Part shown: in pieces, positions 31,811 through 40,933 of the stretch
How positions within the stretch are numbered: position 1 is the stretch's first letter
Layout of the letters: every line of letters begins with the position of its first letter
IMG/VR virus record: IMGVR_UViG_3300017971_000008
Location: 1-64,000 of that record
Length of the DNA stretch: 64,000 nucleotides
Strand: one strand, 5' to 3'
DNA from: a virus
Notes under the pieces: model-generated
Told to the model about the DNA's origin: nothing
What the model saw: the letters and a program-made list of their open reading frames with translations, nothing else
Databases searched by the model: none
Made by a program: the position numbers and the translations under genes

Positions 31811-31987
31811 ATGAAAACGCAATGGCAGTTGCTCTTGGTAGCTTTAGGTTTGTTTGTCGGACTCTTCATGGAAGAGACTGTGGCTTTGGCTACTACTCTT
31901 TGGCTGGTATTGTTCGCTGCTGTTATGATTGTGCGTGACGCTGTGCGCCACTACCGGTCCATAAAATCATATAGGGAGAAACAATGA
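31811..31987 (+). CDS. Small membrane protein (58 aa)
   Basis: ATG after AAGGAGGAACC. Two transmembrane helices (about 5-20 and 24-43) with a short acidic turn (MEET), then a basic cytoplasmic-type tail. ATGA overlap with the next gene. Holin-like in size, but its position gives no support for lysis. Confidence 0.65.
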   Translation: MKTQWQLLLVALGLFVGLFMEETVALATTLWLVLFAAVMIVRDAVRHYRSIKSYREKQ

Positions 31988-32172
31988 CCCAAACAAAAGA
32001 CGAAGGCTACCTAATCCGGTGCACCCGTGAGAGCGACGGCGAAGTAACCTACTTGCGCCTATCCGCTGGTCGCCACTATCTGTGTGGGATGTTCGGTCCG
32101 TGTTTCCGCACTCCCTACGGTGATTTATACCCCGTCCTAATCATCCCTGACGAAAGCCGAGACGATGGATAA
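31984..32172 (+). CDS. Small hypothetical protein (62 aa)
   Basis: ATG overlapping the previous stop, GGGAGAAACA upstream. Ends FGPCFRTPYGDLYPVLIIPDESRDDG; a similar end (FRVFPVLILKDESKTE) closes the next gene, so the two are partial paralogues. Confidence 0.6.
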   Translation: MTQTKDEGYLIRCTRESDGEVTYLRLSAGRHYLCGMFGPCFRTPYGDLYPVLIIPDESRDDG

Positions 32173-32548
32173 TAATTTAGACATGATGAAACGTGAACCA
32201 CTGTTAAGGGAAATCGAAAAACTCCGCGCCGAGCTGGTCGAGGTGAAGGCGGAACGGGATGCGCTGCGGGAAACAAACCGAGCCTTAGAACTAAACGCCA
32301 CCGAACGGCTGGATAAAAAAGCGGCTAGAATCGATAATCTGGAAAATGAACTTGCGCGGGTTGTAGACAAACGGGATGCGCTGCAAGCACGGATTGATGG
32401 GGCGGTTAGGGGGTTTGGGCTATTTTCTCGCGGTATGCCAAAGGATTCGCTAGTGGAAGCACGACCGCGAGATCACTTTTCATTTGATATAAACTACTTC
32501 AGGGTTTTCCCCGTCCTAATCCTAAAAGACGAAAGCAAGACCGAATGA
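32165..32548 (+). CDS. Coiled-coil protein with shared C-terminus
   Basis: 127 residues. A long coiled coil (10-80, EKLRAELVEVKAERDALRETNRALELN) then a C-terminal segment FPVLILKDESKTE similar to the end of the preceding gene. Starts inside GACGATGG. Confidence 0.62.
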   Translation: MDNNLDMMKREPLLREIEKLRAELVEVKAERDALRETNRALELNATERLDKKAARIDNLENELARVVDKRDALQARIDGAVRGFGLFSRGMPKDSLVEARPRDHFSFDINYFRVFPVLILKDESKTE

Positions 32549-32790
32549 CAAGTCATGTTCAATGGCTGGATGCGGAACCCGAAAGAACGAAACAACAGGA
32601 GAAGGAGCGTGTCAAACTACACCTGGCAGTGGACAGGGCTGTGGACTTGATTCATGAGAGCATAGGCAGCTGTCCTGCAAACGTCTTCAACTGGGACAAC
32701 AACTGTGAAGAGAAGTGTGGAGCCAGGTCAGAACGCAGGTTCGCTTGGAAAGAATGTTGGAGAGATTATTTACTAAGGGAGGAGTCATGA
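32545..32790 (+). CDS. Hypothetical protein (81 aa)
   Basis: ATGA overlap. Helical with C-terminal CEEKCGARSERRFAWKECWRDY. Unassigned. Confidence 0.58.
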   Translation: MTSHVQWLDAEPERTKQQEKERVKLHLAVDRAVDLIHESIGSCPANVFNWDNNCEEKCGARSERRFAWKECWRDYLLREES

Positions 32791-33056
32791 CCACAGCCGC
32801 CTGCCCGATATGTCACCACCCACAGAATGAGTGCATGTGTACCACTAAGGTCGGTGTTATCGATGTTGCACCCATGCCGCAATGGACCTGTGAGATCTGT
32901 GGCAGAATGCAATTAGGGGTCACGCCCAGCGAGTGTACGTCACCACTATGTTCCAGGATCAAGTTGTTGGAAGCTAAGATAACCTACTTGGAGGGAGGAC
33001 TTCACCTGATCAGAGGTGAGATGTTGCTGAAGAGAGAATCCGATGACCAAAGCTAA
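32787..33056 (+). CDS. Small zinc-binding protein
   Basis: 89 residues from the ATG at 32787 (AGGGAGGAGTC upstream). CPICHHPQNECMC and CEIC...CTSPLC form two zinc sites; C-terminal helix. Overlaps its neighbours. Confidence 0.62.
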   Translation: MTTAACPICHHPQNECMCTTKVGVIDVAPMPQWTCEICGRMQLGVTPSECTSPLCSRIKLLEAKITYLEGGLHLIRGEMLLKRESDDQS

Positions 33057-33321
33057 ACTCATAAGTCCTGGCGACGAGTACAACGAGCATACCTGCATCA
33101 CAGCTGCCGAACTTCGTGAGATGGGGTTCAAAATTCCAGAGCACATTCCCAACTGTGCATGGGTGCCGCGGGATAGCTTGTTACCTGTCGGTGACTTGAG
33201 TATAGAAGCTGACAGTCATGATAACAGCAGGTTCCACATGTCACTTTTCACCAGGTTCACCAAACCTTTTAAGTGGATTGGTGCTGATGTGGTGATCCCA
33301 ATGGAGAAAACTGATGAGTGA
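33043..33321 (+). CDS. Hypothetical protein (92 aa)
   Basis: ATG with AGAGAGAATCCG upstream. Contains a helical first half and FTRFTKPFKWIGADVVIP at the end. Unassigned. Confidence 0.58.
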   Translation: MTKAKLISPGDEYNEHTCITAAELREMGFKIPEHIPNCAWVPRDSLLPVGDLSIEADSHDNSRFHMSLFTRFTKPFKWIGADVVIPMEKTDE

Positions 33322-33529
33322 AAGGTCCAAGCTCATAGACACCGTTCAGCTAGGTGAGCATGCCTTGAATATCATCACCACAAAAGTTCTGAACCCAGAC
33401 GAGGCAATCCTAGTCTCTTTCCCGTCCAGGTACCCTGGCGAATCCTTGGACGACTATCTGGAACGTGTGGCGAGAAGCAAACGTTGGGCAAAGCTGGTGA
33501 ACCTGGGAAAGAAGAAAACTGATGAGTGA
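33314..33529 (+). CDS. Hypothetical protein (71 aa)
   Basis: Start context GAGAAAACTGATGAGTG is repeated at the next gene (GAAGAAAACTGATGAGTG), as if start regions had been copied. Helical C-terminus (ESLDDYLERVARSKRWAKLVNL). Confidence 0.58.
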   Translation: MSERSKLIDTVQLGEHALNIITTKVLNPDEAILVSFPSRYPGESLDDYLERVARSKRWAKLVNLGKKKTDE

Positions 33530-33740
33530 CGCTTTCAAATGGTTTTGTGAAGAAAGGTGTGAACATCGAACCGTGGCCCAGGCTTTAGGGGAACCCCAGG
33601 CCAGACATCCTTACTGCAAACTGAGAAGGGATACTCCTCCATTATGTGGCGACATCGGTTGTTCCATCTGGAGGCAAAATAGAATCCATATCGAGATTGC
33701 CTACGAGAAGAGAGGGAAACATGAACCTCAGGAAACTTGA
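33522..33740 (+). CDS. Small Cys/His-rich protein
   Basis: 72 residues. CEERCEHRTVAQALG...HPYCKLR...CGDIGCSIW suggests metal binding. Overlaps the next gene by 20 bases. Confidence 0.58.
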   Translation: MSDAFKWFCEERCEHRTVAQALGEPQARHPYCKLRRDTPPLCGDIGCSIWRQNRIHIEIAYEKRGKHEPQET

Positions 33741-33909
33741 AACAGCCATGGCCGAGGCCAAGAGGTTCCTTGCCAAGGCCAAGGTTCTGAAAGACCGCAT
33801 GGACGGTGACACGAGCTACTACTGGATGGGCACCAAGGAGAGTGGTGCTGTCAAACGTTCCAGCATGGATCTTACCCGAGCACTGGCCGAGTTAAGAAAA
33901 CCCAACTAA
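33721..33909 (+). CDS. Small helical protein (62 aa)
   Basis: Start at 33721 (AGAGAGGGAAAC upstream), overlapping the previous gene. Two charged helices (LETAMAEAKRFLAKAKVLKDRM). Function unknown. Confidence 0.55.
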   Translation: MNLRKLETAMAEAKRFLAKAKVLKDRMDGDTSYYWMGTKESGAVKRSSMDLTRALAELRKPN

Positions 33910-33928
33910 CCTCTGATAGGATAAGCCC

Positions 33929-34354
33929 ATGAACCAGTACCAAAAGGGATACCAGAACCCGATTACCAACCGGCAGCGCCAGGTGCTGGATGTCATTGTG
34001 ACCCACCTGCTCGACAAGGGGTATGCGCCTACTCTGCGGGAGATAGGTACCTCCATGAAAATCAACTCCACGAACGGGGTGTCTGACCACCTCCGGGCCT
34101 TGGAGCGCAAAGGTTGGATAAGGGTGGCCGAGATGCAGTCCAGAGGCATCACGCTGACCGAGAAGGCCAAGACTGACTATTACCTAGAACCAATATCACC
34201 ACTTGAAAGAAGGGCTCTGGAGGAGGTTCAGGACCTCATCAAAGAGTTCCCATACAACCTGACTCTGGGTACATGCTCGGACCCTGTGGATGGTGCTGAG
34301 AAGGTCATCGACAAACTGAAGGGCATCCTGCAACGAGCCGAGATGGAGGCATAA
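33929..34354 (+). CDS. LexA-type winged-helix regulator
   Basis: 141 residues. TNRQRQVLDVIVTHLLDKGYAPTLREIGTSM...NGVSDHLRALERKGWIRV...RGITLT matches the LexA N-terminal DNA-binding domain (about 12-75). The C-terminal half is helical and lacks the LexA peptidase Ser-Lys region, so it is not self-cleaving. Likely a phage transcriptional regulator acting near the lysis gene that follows. Confidence 0.8.
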   Translation: MNQYQKGYQNPITNRQRQVLDVIVTHLLDKGYAPTLREIGTSMKINSTNGVSDHLRALERKGWIRVAEMQSRGITLTEKAKTDYYLEPISPLERRALEEVQDLIKEFPYNLTLGTCSDPVDGAEKVIDKLKGILQRAEMEA

Positions 34355-34356
34355 CG

Positions 34357-35187
34357 ATGGACACTTTGAAACTTACCCTTCCGCACATGCACGGACCCGC
34401 GGTGAAGCGGCTCCAGGAATTCGGAGATCTCCTCGGGTATGACTACGGACCCAATGATGGAATCTTCGGACACGATACAGAGCTGGTTGTGCTGGACCTT
34501 CAGAAAGCCTTCGGGCTGCGCCAGGACGGCGCCTGTGGCCCGAAGACGTGGAAGGCCATACTTGACCACTTAGACAAGGATCATGTCCCTGAAAGCGGTA
34601 TTATCGACATCATAGGGCAACACCAGAGGCCCAAGCTCTACGCCAGACCCAGACGTTGGAGCGACATTAAAGGTGTAACTCTTCACCAAACAGGGTGCAA
34701 AATGCCTGCGGACCCCCAGAAGTGGAGGAGGTTGAACGCTCATATCGGACTCCCGCGGGATGGAGGTATTGTCCTGGTGAATGCCATGACCGACATGATC
34801 TGGCATGGCCAGGGACTGTCCCAGCACACCATCGGTATCGAAATCGAGGGTAACTTCATGGGTGTTGAAGGTAAGCCAAACACCTTATGGAAGGGTGGAG
34901 GGCCTGCGGCCAAGCTCACCGATGGCCAGCTTCTCGCTGCTCATGAGCTGTTCAGGTACCTTCAGAAGCAGTTCAACGACAATGACCAGGTCTGGGTGGT
35001 GGTCAGAGGTCATCGGCAGTCCTCCAAGACGCGCCACGGCGACCCAGGTTCCGCGATATGGGAAGGCATTGCCATGCCATGGATAAGCCAGCTCAACGCC
35101 ACTGACGGCGGTCCCAAGTGGTCCACGGGCTCAGGAAGGCCCATTCCCAGGGACTGGAACCGAACCTATCCAGGTACCTACTGGTAG
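34357..35187 (+). CDS. Endolysin: peptidoglycan-binding domain plus N-acetylmuramoyl-L-alanine amidase
   Basis: 276 residues. An N-terminal PG_binding_1-like repeat (about 8-72, HGPAVKRLQEFGDLLG...GIFGHDTELVVLDLQKAFGL...GPKTWKAIL) is followed by an Amidase_2 (T7 lysozyme-like) domain (about 100-255). The domain has VTLHQTG (zinc His110), HTIGIEIEG and the late GHRQ...KTRHGDPG (zinc and catalytic His). Cleaves the MurNAc-L-Ala bond of the host wall. No signal peptide, so a holin would be needed; none is adjacent. Confidence 0.92.
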   Translation: MDTLKLTLPHMHGPAVKRLQEFGDLLGYDYGPNDGIFGHDTELVVLDLQKAFGLRQDGACGPKTWKAILDHLDKDHVPESGIIDIIGQHQRPKLYARPRRWSDIKGVTLHQTGCKMPADPQKWRRLNAHIGLPRDGGIVLVNAMTDMIWHGQGLSQHTIGIEIEGNFMGVEGKPNTLWKGGGPAAKLTDGQLLAAHELFRYLQKQFNDNDQVWVVVRGHRQSSKTRHGDPGSAIWEGIAMPWISQLNATDGGPKWSTGSGRPIPRDWNRTYPGTYW

Positions 35188-35203
35188 GAATTTTCATAAC
35201 CCT

Positions 35204-35227
35204 TCAAACTTTTTTGGTATATTACCT
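35204..35227 (+). promoter_or_regulatory. Consensus CAAACTTTTTTGGTATATT promoter-like element
   Basis: Located 14 bases before the gene at 35241 with TAGGAGGTG between. Confidence 0.68.
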
Positions 35228-35240
35228 CTAGGAGGTGAAC

Positions 35241-36683
35241 ATGCCTAAGTATGTAGTTAAAAATGCTGATGGAGGTCCAGTCGTCCATAATACCCAGGAG
35301 AAAGCCATGCCAGGATTCAAACCTTTCGATGAGCAGGATTATCTTGCGGCCATGAAGGAGTGTCATGCGAACAGTGCGCTCAAGAAACACTTTCGAGGAT
35401 TCAAGGTAAGCGAGGCGCAACGGGACAATTCCAAACCTCCCAGGTTGCCGGACTTTGATACCCAGGGCTGGTGGAGGCTGGCCAATGCTCATCTGACGGA
35501 TGACCAGATCAAGGTGTGTTTCAACGAATCTGAAGGTTACACGAACTGGATATGGGACAGAAGTACCTTCTGCACCTGCGAGAAACCTCACCTTCAGAAG
35601 GGTTCATGGGACAAGAACGCAGACCGCGGAACCTGTTTCTATTGCCGCAAGGTGCTCACCGCCGAAAGGATGGCCGAGACAAAAGGTGCCGTGGAGGTAA
35701 GGCCCTGGACTGATCAGGACTTCCAGGCTGCGGTTACCTGCTTGGTTCCATCACAGCGGGAGAAGCTCCACCACTTCCACATCTCCAGGCATCACGAAGA
35801 ACGATGGGTTCACACACCCCAGCATTATTATGTGGGGGCGTATCATATCCATACCGCGTGTGTGCCAGACATACACCCCGACAACATCATAATGCACGAT
35901 GCGGGTCACAATTCGTTGGGCCAGTACGTTCGGGATTCTTTGGCGGTGCAGGAGATGACCGACAGGGATCGTGCTGCGCTCAAGATAAACGGCGCCGTTC
36001 GGGACCGCGCCCAGGAAGCTGTGGACCACATTAACAGCAGAAGCTCCGCTTCTCAGGTCAACATGCAGAAAAGGGCCAAGATGAATCCTCCGAAAGACAT
36101 GGAAGGTATTGAAGAGATCGTGGCTGCATATGGTTACAAAAGGCAGGCGTCAGTCAGGATGCCGAAGCCTGCCAAGCAGATCACCCATACCGCCGAGTTC
36201 GAGTTCCCCAATGGAGACCGATTCACGATACCTGACCCTATCGAACCTGAGTGGAAGGGTTCGGATGTGATTGTGGACCCGTGGAGTAAACCTTTGGTTC
36301 ACAACACAGAGTATGGCGATAGGTCTAGTCATTATGCCCTGTGCGATGGGGATGGTGGGTGTACGAAGATACAAGGACCAAATGGTACTTCTTTGGATTT
36401 TGCTCACAAGGAAGGTAAGTTGATTGCCGATGAGTACGCACGCAGAGCTGTGAGGGAGAAAGCCAAGGTTCTCTGGTGGAGGGAATGGAAGAGACCTTTA
36501 TCTAAATCTGTACCACGCAGGAAGTATACACCTCCGAGATATTTCAAAAGAGCGACAGAGGTGCTGATGGCAGAGAAAAATGCAATACCCGTTGAGGGGT
36601 CTAAAGGGCGACCTGAATGGCCCGAGGGCAAACATCCTCGCCGCATCATTGAGGAAGGCCGAGAGGAAACTGACGAGAAGTAG
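35241..36683 (+). CDS. Large hypothetical protein with Cys/His-rich centre
   Basis: 480 residues; ATG at 35241 after AGGAGG. Zinc-like CTCEK...CFYC (near 116-139) and a His-rich stretch (KLHHFHISRHHEERWVHTPQHYYVGAYHIHT, 185-215). The sequence has GYKRQASVRMP near 297, which resembles the A-Q motif family, and a basic C-terminus. No family recognised. Confidence 0.68.
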   Translation: MPKYVVKNADGGPVVHNTQEKAMPGFKPFDEQDYLAAMKECHANSALKKHFRGFKVSEAQRDNSKPPRLPDFDTQGWWRLANAHLTDDQIKVCFNESEGYTNWIWDRSTFCTCEKPHLQKGSWDKNADRGTCFYCRKVLTAERMAETKGAVEVRPWTDQDFQAAVTCLVPSQREKLHHFHISRHHEERWVHTPQHYYVGAYHIHTACVPDIHPDNIIMHDAGHNSLGQYVRDSLAVQEMTDRDRAALKINGAVRDRAQEAVDHINSRSSASQVNMQKRAKMNPPKDMEGIEEIVAAYGYKRQASVRMPKPAKQITHTAEFEFPNGDRFTIPDPIEPEWKGSDVIVDPWSKPLVHNTEYGDRSSHYALCDGDGGCTKIQGPNGTSLDFAHKEGKLIADEYARRAVREKAKVLWWREWKRPLSKSVPRRKYTPPRYFKRATEVLMAEKNAIPVEGSKGRPEWPEGKHPRRIIEEGREETDEK

Positions 36684-36685
36684 CT

Positions 36686-37024
36686 ATGACTGTCATTAAC
36701 AATTGGTCTTTGGAGCTTTTTCATGACGACCCGTTGACGGCACCGGAGTTTAATGCTGGCTGTATACATGGGATGGTTGCGACAGACGATGGAGAAAAGA
36801 GTGTCAAAACATCCATAGTGACTTTTATTTGCAGTTCCGATGGGAGGCACATTGAGACGGCGAACGGCGAGGCTTACGTGTTGGGAACAGTGAACCCGGA
36901 ATATAAAGAGTTCGTGCGGTCGTACAGTCCAGATTGGGACGGGACCAATATGTATTGGCCCCTGTTGGATATATTGCTGTGGAAGGGCCGTTTTGATTGT
37001 CGCATCAAGCTGAAAGGGATATGA
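36686..37024 (+). CDS. Hypothetical protein (112 aa)
   Basis: ATG two bases after the previous stop (GAGAAGTAGCT upstream). Beta-rich with several Trp. Stop overlaps the next start. Confidence 0.6.
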   Translation: MTVINNWSLELFHDDPLTAPEFNAGCIHGMVATDDGEKSVKTSIVTFICSSDGRHIETANGEAYVLGTVNPEYKEFVRSYSPDWDGTNMYWPLLDILLWKGRFDCRIKLKGI

Positions 37025-38316
37025 TGGATAAGAACCTCAAGTGTAGAGAGTGCGGCCACTTCCTGGCCAAGTACAACATGAGCAATACTCACATCGGCTG
37101 TTGCACTGCCTGTAAGCCAGATAAGAGTGGCCAGGAGTACATCAGGCCGAAAGATGAGTTTGTTATGGTTCCTGCGGGAATCCCAATCGTAGGTATGTCC
37201 GTCACATCGGATAAGCCAAACAAAAATGATGATTCCTTTGAGGTGTCTACCTACTCCGACAAGCCATTCGAGTACGGTTCCAAAGAGTGGTTTGAGAACA
37301 TTGGTAAAGCATTTGCCAAACCTATTCGTGAGATGTCTCTACCTGCTTCGGCATTCAAACTCTCACCGCACCCATACAAAGCCGAAGCAGAAGCCAACCA
37401 GCGGCTAAACGACCAGGCCCTGGCAGACCACAGGCGGCACTGGGGTTACGGGACGGACGAGCCGATTCTCCGTGATCCCGTGGACCCGATCAAGGACGAC
37501 AAGATAGACCTCTTGGGCAAACCAATTACCATGCAGGACCTGGAGGACCTCAGTAAAAGCCTGCGAGACCGAAAGCCCTACGCCCATGTAGAGGAGACTC
37601 AGAGGTTCAACGAGCAGGTGTTGGCCGAGCACAGGGAACGGCTGAAGGACATCGAGGACGGCACCTTCCCAGGCCCGTCGATGGGTGTGGATGTCAAGAT
37701 GGACACCTGCTGTATCTGTGGACAGTACGCCTGTGATCATCTGCGGTCCCACGAGAAGCCGGTACCCCCACCCACACTGGCCAATGTTCAGGAAGTAGCC
37801 AATGAGGTTCGCAGGTTCATGAATAGTTCCTCATTGAGAGTTACTGTGAACGGGAAAGACATTGGCAAGATTACAGGATGGACGATAACCAAGTCCATGG
37901 AACGCGATGCGGACACGATAAATCTCATTACGGAAGAACCGCGTGAGTTCGCTCCTGAAAAGATGAGTTTATCTAAAGCCATTTCGGAAATGATTCAGGC
38001 TGACTTTGATGTGGAAGATCGGACGCTTCCCTTTCACCTTGTTGGCCCCTCGTCAAAAGGCATGCCCATCGAGAAGGGCACCATCCTTTTCGATGTCTTT
38101 GTTTATGGTGGGCGTACCGCAGAGCCAGTTGGGATCGCTGTTGGGCCACCAGCCCAGGACGGTCTTGTGCGGGTTATCATCGACGCGAAGCACCTGGGTT
38201 ACGGAGTGGCAATGAGAGGTTCGTACAACCTGGACCCGGATAGTGTTGACCAGGTACTGAAGGGCTGTTGCACAATTGTGAGCCGCCGAGTGAAGAAGGA
38301 ATCTGAGGAGGACTGA
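37021..38316 (+). CDS. Zinc-ribbon-containing hypothetical protein (431 aa)
   Basis: ATGATG start at 37021. N-terminal CREC...CCTAC ribbon (near 6-31), internal CCICGQYACDH (near 224-234), and two related repeats, NQRLNDQALADHRRHWG (near 126-142) and TQRFNEQVLAEHRERLK (near 192-208). The C-terminal third is a beta/alpha domain (LRVTVNGKDIGKITGWTI). Function unknown. Confidence 0.66.
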   Translation: MMDKNLKCRECGHFLAKYNMSNTHIGCCTACKPDKSGQEYIRPKDEFVMVPAGIPIVGMSVTSDKPNKNDDSFEVSTYSDKPFEYGSKEWFENIGKAFAKPIREMSLPASAFKLSPHPYKAEAEANQRLNDQALADHRRHWGYGTDEPILRDPVDPIKDDKIDLLGKPITMQDLEDLSKSLRDRKPYAHVEETQRFNEQVLAEHRERLKDIEDGTFPGPSMGVDVKMDTCCICGQYACDHLRSHEKPVPPPTLANVQEVANEVRRFMNSSSLRVTVNGKDIGKITGWTITKSMERDADTINLITEEPREFAPEKMSLSKAISEMIQADFDVEDRTLPFHLVGPSSKGMPIEKGTILFDVFVYGGRTAEPVGIAVGPPAQDGLVRVIIDAKHLGYGVAMRGSYNLDPDSVDQVLKGCCTIVSRRVKKESEED

Positions 38317-38684
38317 TGGAAACCGGATTGATCTACCTGAACGAGTTCACCAAGGCCATGTTCGAGGCCTTCCCCACCTTCCGCATGGAGGTATCTTTCG
38401 GTAAACCGTCCACCAGGGCCGACAAGCCTTGGGTCCACATGCTGAACCTCATGGTACGGCTCTGGGATGACTACACCGAGAGGGTCTACGGCTGGCAGCA
38501 GAAGGTCATCCTCTACGAGCTGGAGCAGATGAAAGACCCCAAAGGTTATTGGTTGGACTTAGCCAGTAGGGCTCGGCTCGAACTGCTCAAGAGGATGGAG
38601 GAAACCGATACCTCCCATGTCCCAGAAGAAAAATCCCGATGTGTCAAAATAGGTGACGGAAAAGGTATCCTCAATAAAGGGTAA
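38316..38684 (+). CDS. Hypothetical protein (122 aa)
   Basis: Start overlaps the previous stop (TGAGGAGGACTG upstream). Helical; contains RMEVSFGKPSTRADKPWVHMLNLMVRLWDD. Unassigned. Confidence 0.6.
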   Translation: METGLIYLNEFTKAMFEAFPTFRMEVSFGKPSTRADKPWVHMLNLMVRLWDDYTERVYGWQQKVILYELEQMKDPKGYWLDLASRARLELLKRMEETDTSHVPEEKSRCVKIGDGKGILNKG

Positions 38685-38729
38685 TCAGTTCTTAAAACCC
38701 CCGACACAACCTGTGGTACCGTATCTTCC

Positions 38730-38960
38730 ATGCCAGATACCTACAAACTCATCCTCGTCGAGTGCCTGCTGGCCGAGAACTCCTCTTTCCAGCAGTGGCT
38801 GGCCCAAACCATGGGCAGCGAAGAAAAGGCCCTGGAAGCCCGTAGGAACCTTCCTGCGGTGATCCTGGAAGGTACCTTCAACCAGGTAAACGTGGCCCAG
38901 CATGTGGCCCTTCAGGGATGGGCCTGGGGGTTGAAACTCCTCATGCAGGCCTCAGACTGA
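38730..38960 (+). CDS. Small helical protein (76 aa)
   Basis: ATG at 38730; upstream TGTGGTACCGTATCTTCC may be a weak promoter of the GGTA type, and no good Shine-Dalgarno is present. YKLILVECLLAENSSFQQWLAQTM... helical. Unassigned. Confidence 0.55.
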   Translation: MPDTYKLILVECLLAENSSFQQWLAQTMGSEEKALEARRNLPAVILEGTFNQVNVAQHVALQGWAWGLKLLMQASD

Positions 38961-38968
38961 ACCTTGTT

Positions 38969-38990
38969 CAAACTTTTTTGGTATATTCCC
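38969..38990 (+). promoter_or_regulatory. TCAAACTTTTTTGGTATATT promoter-like element
   Basis: Exact family core, followed by CCCTTATAGGAGG and the gene at 39006. Confidence 0.67.
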
Positions 38991-39005
38991 TTATAGGAGG
39001 AGTCT

Positions 39006-39278
39006 ATGTCTGTCTTGAAATCAGAAAGAGCCTTGTTACTTCACGGGAAGCTCCTGGCCGATATCGAATGTCAGTATAAGGCCTTGTTTGAGTCCATTCC
39101 AGTTGATTTGTGTTACGCGGAAAGGATGAACGTGATGTTCGCCTTGGCCAATTTCAAGTTGGACCAGGAACGCGCAGCCTACAAGACCGCAGTGGGTGTG
39201 GATCTTGAGTACGCCAAGGCCGATGTCGCCATGAAGGCCACCGCGTACATGCTCCACAACCAGGGGAAGAAGGATTGA
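39006..39278 (+). CDS. Small helical protein (90 aa)
   Basis: ATG after AGGAGGAGTCT. All helical (ALLLHGKLLADIECQYKALFESI). First gene of the operon 39.0-42.3 kb. Confidence 0.62.
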   Translation: MSVLKSERALLLHGKLLADIECQYKALFESIPVDLCYAERMNVMFALANFKLDQERAAYKTAVGVDLEYAKADVAMKATAYMLHNQGKKD

Positions 39279-39290
39279 GGAGAGTAACCA

Positions 39291-39491
39291 ATGCCGATAA
39301 CAATTGAAAAAGCGAAGTGTCTGAAGAAGTCCGACTCGGGCAAGGCCATTCTGGTGGATGCGCCGATATTCGATAATCCTGAGTGGATACCACTTTCCCA
39401 GGTGGACGATGACTCCGAGGTCTACAAAGAAAACACTGAAGGTGATCTGATCATCAGCGACTGGCTGGCCGAGAAGAATGGGTGGGACTGA
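39291..39491 (+). CDS. Conserved-type small phage protein (66 aa)
   Basis: KAKCLKKSDSGKAILVDA...EWIPLSQVDDDSEV...GDLIISDWLAEKNG follows a pattern (KAILV..., WIPKSQI, SEW-A-KKG) I recognise from many short phage proteins of unknown role, near replication genes. TGATGA overlap with the next gene. Confidence 0.68.
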   Translation: MPITIEKAKCLKKSDSGKAILVDAPIFDNPEWIPLSQVDDDSEVYKENTEGDLIISDWLAEKNGWD

Positions 39492-39982
39492 TGATAACTA
39501 AAACCAAATCGATTTTTTCGAGTCGTGTCGTGAGTGCGTTCCCAGGGGTGGGCAAGACCTATTGCGCCGAGCGGACCAAGTTGACCATCCTGGACTCGGA
39601 CAGCATGAGCTTCAGCTGGTCCAGGCCGGGTGTCAGGAACCCGCATTTTCCGAGCAACTACATTGACCACATCAAGGCCTCCATGGTGGACGGTTCGGTT
39701 GATTTTATCTTCGTGTCCTCGCACGACACTGTTCGGGCTGCCTTAGTGGAAGCCGGGATAGACTTCACGCTGCTGTACCCGAACCGCAGCATGAAGGAGG
39801 AGTACCTCCGAAGGTACCGCAACCGGGGCAGCAAGGCCGACTTTGTTGAGCTGCTCGACAAGTCCTGGGATGAGTTCATGGACAGCCTGGAAGCGCAGGA
39901 GAACTGCACACATATCCAACTAAAACGCGGCGAACACTTGAGCGACTACATGCCGCTGAATTGGGGGAAAGACGATGGTTAA
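39491..39982 (+). CDS. P-loop NTPase, nucleotide kinase-like
   Basis: 163 residues from the ATG at 39491. SAFPGVGKTYCAE (near 14-26) is a Walker A. LTILDSDSMSFSW and DFIFVSSHDTVRAAL, then YPNRSMKEEYLRRYRNRG, are typical of phage P-loop kinases of the nucleoside/polynucleotide kinase type. Substrate not determinable. Confidence 0.75.
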   Translation: MITKTKSIFSSRVVSAFPGVGKTYCAERTKLTILDSDSMSFSWSRPGVRNPHFPSNYIDHIKASMVDGSVDFIFVSSHDTVRAALVEAGIDFTLLYPNRSMKEEYLRRYRNRGSKADFVELLDKSWDEFMDSLEAQENCTHIQLKRGEHLSDYMPLNWGKDDG

Positions 39983-40574
39983 ACCAGCAAGGTTCTACAC
40001 AATCAAGTCGGACGGTACGGTCGATGGCGTCACCATCCTGGACCCGGACGGAAAGAAGCTGGGTTTGGTGACCTCTTTAAACATCGAGGCCAGAGCTGAT
40101 GAGGCTCTGGTGAAAGCCAGGATCGGGGTGATGACCAAAGCGGATGTGAAGGTTCTGGAGGAGTACGTGGAGGTCGTGGAGATTGATATCCTTCAACAGA
40201 AACTCAAAGAAGCCGAGGATAAATTGGAGAAGGTGGAAGCCTGGATGTATTCCTGTATCGAAGCAGAAGGTCCTCGTACAGATTTGCCTCCAATTAACCC
40301 TTGGCCAGAGTTGAAAGATATCTTGGGTGTGAAACCTCAGTATATGTTCAGAGAGGGTCCTGGGATGGCCTGGGGAAACCTTGATGGGAAGATGGTACCT
40401 CTTACCCCTGAAACCAGGAGGGTTGCTCGACATATGACTTTTGGGGAGATGCTCGGCTATCCTAAATGCAGCTACACCCAGAAGGACTATGAGGAAATCG
40501 AGGATCATTGTTGTGAGGGTAGTGACTATCATTGGGAAAGAGATTACGAATTGTATTGTAAAACTTCCTCATGA
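39975..40574 (+). CDS. Hypothetical protein (199 aa)
   Basis: Overlaps the previous gene by 8 bases. An N-terminal beta region and a coiled-coil segment (LQQKLKEAEDKLEKVEAWMYSCIEAEG, about 73-98) precede a loop-rich C-terminus. Unassigned. Confidence 0.62.
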   Translation: MVKPARFYTIKSDGTVDGVTILDPDGKKLGLVTSLNIEARADEALVKARIGVMTKADVKVLEEYVEVVEIDILQQKLKEAEDKLEKVEAWMYSCIEAEGPRTDLPPINPWPELKDILGVKPQYMFREGPGMAWGNLDGKMVPLTPETRRVARHMTFGEMLGYPKCSYTQKDYEEIEDHCCEGSDYHWERDYELYCKTSS

Positions 40575-40933
40575 AACCCGAAACCAAAATAATCTGGTTG
40601 AAGATTCTCCAAGCTCTGTTGCAGTTCCTGTTCAGGGACATTTTCAGGATAATCTTCATGGGCCTGATGGTCTGGGCTGTCTGGGCAATGAAGTCCACCT
40701 GGAACGCAGACATGCCGATTATGGCCGAAGACATGTACGAACTGATGTTGGTATTGGGTCTTGCTACCTATGTTGGTATGTCATGGAAGATGGAGAGCGA
40801 GACCAAGGAACTCAAGAAGAGGATAGACCTCATGGAGACTAAGATGGATTCAATCCTGAATAGGATACTGATTAGTCCGATGAGGGTGGATGTGGACCGC
40901 ATGTTTAAAGATGCCAGGAAATACCGACAATAG
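40571..40933 (+). CDS. Membrane protein with coiled coil
   Basis: 120 residues. Two hydrophobic helices (about 16-39 and 54-72) then a charged coiled coil (ESETKELKKRIDLMETKMDSILNRIL). Topology recalls phage holin/hemolysin-like or anchor proteins, but nothing more specific. Confidence 0.65.
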   Translation: MKPETKIIWLKILQALLQFLFRDIFRIIFMGLMVWAVWAMKSTWNADMPIMAEDMYELMLVLGLATYVGMSWKMESETKELKKRIDLMETKMDSILNRILISPMRVDVDRMFKDARKYRQ